A DNA stretch of 64,000 nucleotides from Nematostella vectensis (Eukaryota; Cnidaria; Anthozoa; Actiniaria; Edwardsiidae). Positions 10,926 through 64,000 of this stretch are shown here, piece after piece; the first letter of the stretch is position 1; the number at the start of each line of letters is the position of its first letter. The DNA lies in assembly GCF_932526225.1 (NCBI RefSeq), contig NC_064044.1, positions 16,123,453 to 16,187,452 of the forward strand, read 5' to 3'. Below the pieces are notes generated by a model that was given only the letters and a program-made list of their open reading frames with translations, was not told the origin of the DNA and made no database searches. The position numbers and the translations under genes were made by a program.

Positions 10926-11815
10926 GGAGGCTCGTTAGTAATTCTTTATAGCATTTACTCGTTATAAAATTGGCGTCTAGTAGTCTCAAATATCCTCCGG
11001 TTTCATCAATGTTTTCGGAGGATGATATTTAATCATCCGTATTTGATGGGCTACTGTTTTATTTTATTTATCGGTAACCGATTTAAAGTTATTTAACACA
11101 TGAACAGTATTTTATGAACTTTGCAATATATTTCCAAAAATAACCGATTTCTTTTTCTTTACATTTGCTGAGAGACATGACTTATACTCAGGGGATCATA
11201 GCGGAGCCAGCGCAGGCCGCGCGCGGAGCTCCATAGGTATACAGAAATGTTAAATAACTATGCGACTCAGTTTTTATGGTCATCGCGCGGGTAGCCTGTG
11301 GTCGCCCGCTAGCCAATTTTGCGATAATTTCGCTATACGTCTCCCAAATAAAAAAATAAAAATGGATACACTTTTGCACTATCCGGGAATGCTAAATCCG
11401 CTTTAAAACCCTTACAGTTATATATTTCTTTCCTTTTACTTAATAAATAGTAACCTTTATATAAGAAGTACTTAAACTTACTTAAGCTATAAGGACAGAA
11501 GTTGGTGAGTAACTGTATTGTAGGGTCCCCTAAGCTCCACTAAAACGAAAACGAGAATGTCGAAAATGTCTCCCCGCAAATTTAAAGAAAAAGCATCGGT
11601 TATTTTTGGAAATATATTGCAAAGTTCATAAAATACTGGTCTGTTCAAATGTTGAATAACTTAAAATCGGTTACCGATAAATAAAATAAAACAGTAGCCC
11701 ATCAAATACGGATGATTAAATATTATCATCCGAAAATATGAATAAAATCGGACGAGATTTGAGACTATTAGACGTCAATTTTAAAAATGCTACAAAGAAT
11801 TACTAACGAGCCTCC
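10926..11815. mobile_element. 890-bp non-autonomous DNA transposon with ~240-bp terminal inverted repeats
   Basis: The left arm (10,926-11,168) begins GGAGGCTCGTTAGTAATTC. The right arm (11,576-11,815) is its diverged reverse complement. Shared blocks include GATAAATAAAATAAAACAGT (right-arm reading) and TTTTGGAAATATATTGCAAA. The ~400-bp centre has no transposase ORF and carries the CG-rich repeat also present at 1,596-1,735. No convincing target-site duplication is visible (ATAT left, TTAA right), so the superfamily is unassigned. Confidence 0.7.
11199..11313. repeat. CG-rich dispersed repeat, copy 2 (inside the 890-bp element)
   Basis: In reverse complement it matches the order of blocks at 1,596-1,735: a GTACCC/CTACCC-GCGCGATGACCA block, GTCGCATA, then CTATGGAGCT and a GC-rich tail ending in GGCTCCGCTA. 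This suggests a SINE-like or MITE core that inserted into, or was captured by, the element. Confidence 0.45.
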
Positions 11816-12485
11816 TTAATCATTTTTTTTTATTTGACAGAGCTCGTTAAACACAGATTATGGACTTACAAAGAGAAACTGTACATTTTTACATAGAAAA
11901 CAGTTACATGATTAATATTTTGTGAAAGTTAATATATAACCCGACATACGATATTTGCAATTGATTTTTGTTTAGATCGTAAAATCGAGGACCTCTTTGT
12001 AACGATACCTGCCTTTTACGATACATTTTCTTTCTCCCGGAGCATATCGTAAAATCCAGGTTCCACTGTATTTAATACAGACTTCAAAACAGAACTCTTT
12101 GACATACTTAAACCTGCGTTAGGCTATTTTTTAAGGGTAATTTTTGCTTCTGGCGTAATTTTTAAGGTAGCATTTTTTGGTGTGCAGGTAATTTTTGGAG
12201 TATTTTTAGAATTTCTCGACGAGCATCCCTACCACTTTTACCCTAAAGATCCCCCCCCCTGGGGGTTGAAGTCACTAAGTGAAATTCACGGGTTGGAAGT
12301 CTGGTCTTCTGTATGTTAATCAGTAGTGAATGACATCACTGTGATGTCAGCATTTGCAAAGAAATCACGGAAGTCTACATTTGTTTCGCTTTCGTTTCTT
12401 GACCCCGTTAACTGTCATATACAGTGTGCATCAGGTCAAGAGATTTCGTCGTCCTGAAAGTCTTAATTTTAACCCGAGTCTAATT
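11816..12485 (+). other. 5' flank and presumed 5' UTR of the large gene
   Basis: There is no ORF of note and no ATG in the coding frame immediately upstream of 12,486. The region probably contains the promoter and 5' UTR. No clear TATA box was recognised. A perfect inverted CRE-like pair lies at 12,331-12,349. Confidence 0.4.
12331..12349. promoter_or_regulatory. perfect CRE/AP-1-like inverted repeat
   Basis: TGACATCA and TGATGTCA form perfect 8-base arms around the 3-base spacer CTG. Each arm is one substitution from the CRE palindrome TGACGTCA, as expected of a bZIP binding site. It lies about 137 bases upstream of the start codon, so it could be promoter-proximal. Confidence 0.4.
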
Positions 12486-60774
<48,289 letters not shown>

Positions 60775-60788
<14 letters not shown>

Positions 60789-60905
60789 GTAAGTATTGTA
60801 GGAATACCTGTGGTATTTTATACAGGGGAAGAATGGTGAAGAGTGAGAGGCCGATGGGCGCGTGGTAATGTAGGGATACCTGTGGTAAGAATTGCAGGGA
60901 TACCT
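60775..60905. repeat. partial duplication of exon 27 end with its donor
   Basis: GCCGATGGGCGCGTGGTAA occurs at about 60,775 (exon end and donor) and again at about 60,852. A GGGATACCTGTGGTA-type motif is repeated three times around it. It looks like an early stage of donor-seeded amplification. Confidence 0.7.
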
Positions 60906-61051
60906 GAGGTAGACCCAAAACGTCACGGTACCGTAAAAGAACCCAAAACGCCCGGGGCGTTTATTAAATTTCGATGGTCCGAGGGAAGGGGGGGGGGGGG
61001 GCGTTCATTAGTTAAGAGGCGTTTATTAGACAAAGGGATCCCGCTGTAACT

Positions 61052-61351
61052 CGGAAATTCCCAGTCAACAACCGTTTCCAGCAAAGAAGACAAGGCGCTC
61101 CTAGCGGATCCACAGGTATCCCACAAGCAAGATATCAGGCCCCCACAGGCAACCCACAAGCGTACTGTCCACCAACAAACAACCCGATGTTTCGCCCATT
61201 CCCAGGTAACCCACAGGGGTATCAGCAACCCACAACTAATCAACTTCCCACAGGTAGACAGCAGTATCCAATGAACTCTCAGCAGCAACAATTAGAACAA
61301 GCCCTAAAAATTATTTCTGAATGTGTAAGGTTAGCCTACAGAAATGGATAA
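61052..61351 (+). CDS. C-terminal part of LINE ORF1, Gln/Pro-rich
   Basis: About 100 codons end in QQQQLEQALKIISECVRLAY and TAA. There are repeated PTGNPQ/PxGxPQ motifs and no visible zinc knuckle. The N-terminal part is missing because the element is 5' truncated. The stop codon is in the same frame as ORF2 ten codons upstream of its ATG. Confidence 0.55.
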   Translation, partial: RKFPVNNRFQQRRQGAPSGSTGIPQARYQAPTGNPQAYCPPTNNPMFRPFPGNPQGYQQPTTNQLPTGRQQYPMNSQQQQLEQALKIISECVRLAYRNG

Positions 61352-61381
61352 AAAACATCCCAAATCACTGAAAATGTCAAT

Positions 61382-64000
61382 ATGCCAGGTTCACTAACTT
61401 CTCGTAATTGGGATTTTGGGAGGTCTTTAAGAATTGGTACGTGGAATATCCACGGTCATAATAGCAAAGAGCTCGGTAATAAAACAAAATTAGCAGAGGT
61501 GGTTGATATCATTCAACAACATGATATCTTCGGAATTGTGGAAATTCATGCTAGTCAAAATACAGATTTAGCTGTCGAAAAATTCAAGCATTTCATAAAA
61601 ACAAGACCAAAATCTGGTAAAAAAATTTCTGGAGGGATCGCACTCTATATAAGCAACAAAGTAGCAGAAGGAGTCGCGTACTTACCTTCGGAAAACCGGA
61701 ATATTATATGGTGCAAATTAAAACGAAATTACTTCGGAACGGAAAAGGATATCTTCCTAGGTACCGTCTATTTTAGTCCTCAAAATTATGAACAAACAAA
61801 TGATGAGGATTATATGTCTGATCTGGAAGAGGATATTATAAAATATCTCGGCCAAGGGGACGTCATTCTGCAAGGGGACTTCAATGCTAGAACTAGTGAA
61901 CTAACTGAACATATTAATTTTGATGAAGATAGATTTTTAAGCCTTCCTGATGATTATGAACTCGATGTACCATCGCCAAGGTACTCTGAGGACCACTATA
62001 CTGATAGCAGAGGAAGATCACTGATTGAGCTTTGTAGTGAAAGTAATTTACGAATCGCAAATGGAAGGATAATTGGCGATTTAACAGGGAAAAAGACATG
62101 TTATCAATACAACGGTACCAGCTTAGTCGACTACGTGATAAGTAGCAATAGAGTACGGCAGAAATTTCAATTTCTTAAAATTCACCCATTGCTTCCACAT
62201 ATTTCTGATCATTGCCATATAACATATAATATAAAGATTGGAAACAAAATTACGGTAACACAATCAAAAAGCTTTGCTAAACACGCACGAATATTCTGCC
62301 ACGGTACAAATGTAAAAGAAAATGTGGACTCTATTCTTCGCTCTGATATCTATCGGTCTAAACTGGATAACCTAGTCAGTCACTGCGATACCAATTGCCC
62401 AGACACAGCAAGCAATATCACATCAAGTTTTACAAAGCTGCTAGTTGAGATCAGTGAGAAAGCGGGTTTTAAATACGGAGACAAGCAGAAATGTCAAAAA
62501 ACAAACGCACCATGGTTCGACGAGGAATGTCGATCAGAGAAGGCAAACCTTAAACGGTGTGGAAGGAAGATATGTAACTCACCCAATGACAGTGAGCTAA
62601 GGCGGGAGCTATTTTGGAAGAAGAAAAAATTCAAGAAATTATGTAAGCGTAAGAAATATCAATACAGAGCAAGCGGTATCAAAAATTTGGATTTCAAGGA
62701 TAGCAAAAAACTTTGGCGATCACTTAAGAATCTATTCAGCGTAGGGAAAGACAAAAAACAACAAGAATGTGATTTAGAAATAGAAAGCTTACACTCACAC
62801 TTCATGGACTTAAACAAAACTACAACTACAAATTTATCCATCCCTAAATGTAGAGACCATACGGGTCCTTTAGACTCAGAGATACGGCTAGAGGAGGTAA
62901 AATTAGCTATAGAAAACCTTAAAAACAACAAAGCTCCCGGTCACGATAATATACTAAACGAGCTACTAAAATATGGTAAAGATACTTTACTACCCTACCT
63001 AACTAGGTTATTCAACATCATTCTTAGGTCAGGAGTGTTTCCACAAGAATGGAATCTGGGTTTTATTATTCCAATTTTCAAAAAAGGCGATCGCTCTGAC
63101 GTCAACAATTATAGAGGAATAACACTTTTATCATGCCTCAGTAAGTTATTTACATCTATACTTAATTCAAGACTCTATGATTACCTTGTGCAGAAAGGAT
63201 ATCTAAAGAAGGAACAAGGGGGGTTTAGGAAAAAACACTCAACAGTAGACAGTATATTTATTCTGAAAACCGTTATCGACAGAGTAGTAAAAAGCAAGCC
63301 CAAGAAGAAAAACAATATGCTTTTCACTTGCTTCATAGACTTCCGAAAGGCCTTTGACAGCATTCCTAGAGATAAACTATTTGCGAAAATACAACAAGCT
63401 GGTATTTCTGGAAACTTTTACGAAGTTCTAAGATCAATGTACTCCAATGATATATCGTGTGGGAAGATAGGGGATTCAATTAGTGAAAGTTTTAGATGCA
63501 TGGTTGGGGTAAAACAAGGATGCATGTTGAGTCCAACTCTTTTTAATCTGTTCCTTAGCGATTTACCTGATACCTTAGCGAAATCTTCAAGTGCCCACAT
63601 CTTAGGCAACACAAAATTAAATTGTCTTCTGTATGCAGACGACTTAGTACTTTTCTCGGAAACAAGTAGTGGTCTGCAAGACCTTTTAAATAGACTTTCT
63701 ATCTACTCAGAAGAAAATAGTCTAAAAGTCAATACTTCAAAAACTAAGGTGATGATTTTTAATAACATAGGCAAAGTAATGAATAACTATCAATTCCTTT
63801 TGAACAGGGAACAATTGGAAAATGTCAAATCTTATAAGTACCTAGGGCTAGTATTCAGCGCGGTAGGAAACTTTAACTTAGCAAAAGAGGAGCTTAAAAA
63901 AACCGCACTCAAAGCTTTATTTAAGTTAAGGAAAGATCTCGGTATTCACTTCAGATCAGACATTAATCTTACATTAAAACTGTTTGATGCACTGATCAAA
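61382..64000 (+). CDS. LINE ORF2: APE endonuclease and reverse transcriptase (partial, 3' end outside)
   Basis: 873 open codons with no stop. The endonuclease has LRIGTWNIHG, IVEIHAS, LQGDFNAR, SLVDYVI and ISDHCH. This covers the asparagine, glutamate, aspartate and histidine motifs of APE-type nucleases. The RT has NKAPGHDNILNELLK, YRGITLLSCLSKLF, FIDFRKAFDSIPR, GVKQGCMLSPTLF and YADD with both aspartates. The post-RT block YKYLGLVFSAVGNF is also present. All catalytic positions seem intact, so this copy may be recent. It provides target-primed reverse transcription for the element. Confidence 0.88.
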   Translation, partial: MPGSLTSRNWDFGRSLRIGTWNIHGHNSKELGNKTKLAEVVDIIQQHDIFGIVEIHASQNTDLAVEKFKHFIKTRPKSGKKISGGIALYISNKVAEGVAYLPSENRNIIWCKLKRNYFGTEKDIFLGTVYFSPQNYEQTNDEDYMSDLEEDIIKYLGQGDVILQGDFNARTSELTEHINFDEDRFLSLPDDYELDVPSPRYSEDHYTDSRGRSLIELCSESNLRIANGRIIGDLTGKKTCYQYNGTSLVDYVISSNRVRQKFQFLKIHPLLPHISDHCHITYNIKIGNKITVTQSKSFAKHARIFCHGTNVKENVDSILRSDIYRSKLDNLVSHCDTNCPDTASNITSSFTKLLVEISEKAGFKYGDKQKCQKTNAPWFDEECRSEKANLKRCGRKICNSPNDSELRRELFWKKKKFKKLCKRKKYQYRASGIKNLDFKDSKKLWRSLKNLFSVGKDKKQQECDLEIESLHSHFMDLNKTTTTNLSIPKCRDHTGPLDSEIRLEEVKLAIENLKNNKAPGHDNILNELLKYGKDTLLPYLTRLFNIILRSGVFPQEWNLGFIIPIFKKGDRSDVNNYRGITLLSCLSKLFTSILNSRLYDYLVQKGYLKKEQGGFRKKHSTVDSIFILKTVIDRVVKSKPKKKNNMLFTCFIDFRKAFDSIPRDKLFAKIQQAGISGNFYEVLRSMYSNDISCGKIGDSISESFRCMVGVKQGCMLSPTLFNLFLSDLPDTLAKSSSAHILGNTKLNCLLYADDLVLFSETSSGLQDLLNRLSIYSEENSLKVNTSKTKVMIFNNIGKVMNNYQFLLNREQLENVKSYKYLGLVFSAVGNFNLAKEELKKTALKALFKLRKDLGIHFRSDINLTLKLFDALIK

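Larger units (their letters stand above)
61045..64000 (+). mobile_element. APE-type non-LTR retrotransposon with open ORF2, running off the window
   Basis: A 5'-truncated element starts within ORF1 (Gln/Pro-rich tail, 61,052-61,351) and continues with an open ORF2 from 61,382 to the window edge. It lies downstream of exon 27, apparently inside intron 27. The RT clade (RTE/Jockey/CR1-like) is not resolved by eye. Confidence 0.85.

Overview
The window looks like nuclear DNA of an invertebrate animal, most likely an anthozoan-type cnidarian. The evidence is an intron-rich gene with canonical GT-AG junctions, a diverse set of non-LTR and Penelope-like retroelements, and very heavy minisatellite content. 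The species is inferred, not demonstrated. There is no bacterial-style operon, rRNA, tRNA or CRISPR array that I can support.

Positions 1-12,485 are repeat-dominated. On the minus strand a decayed L1/Tx1-type LINE (about 1,824-4,433) abuts a decayed CR1/L2-type LINE (about 4,482-6,500). Next comes a satellite of about nine copies of a ~196-bp unit (6,605-8,361). A small two-gene module with convergent ORFs (8,442-8,915 plus; 9,029-9,626 minus) follows, and then an 890-bp element with ~240-bp terminal inverted repeats (10,926-11,815).

Positions 12,486-60,788 hold one very large plus-strand gene. I reconstructed 27 coding exons whose splice phases all agree (8,325 coding bases, 2,775 codons), and the gene continues beyond the last exon seen. 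The product starts with a signal peptide and a conserved-looking N-terminal ectodomain. Ig/HYR-like modules and about nine CARDB-like beta-sandwich repeats follow. After these come a PPC/IPT-like segment and the start of a bacterial-style Rhs/teneurin-like YD-repeat shell. It is a secreted or surface mosaic protein, distinct in its N-terminal half from classical teneurins. Its C-terminus lies outside the recognised exons.

Most introns carry a private minisatellite, and several hold mobile elements. Intron 2 has a head-to-head inverted Penelope-like element pair with GIY-YIG endonuclease ORFs and two hammerhead ribozymes, bounded by (TA)n. Intron 11 has an R4/Dong-like element inside (TAA)n. 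Intron 16 has a LINE 3' end with a perfect ~1.08-kb tetranucleotide tail. After exon 27 there is a plus-strand LINE with open endonuclease and reverse transcriptase regions running off the window.

At least six introns have tandem repeats or duplications seeded exactly at the 5' splice site, so every repeat unit carries a decoy donor. Two others replicate the 3' splice site. Together with the CARDB-Rhs gene itself, this is the most unusual signal here.
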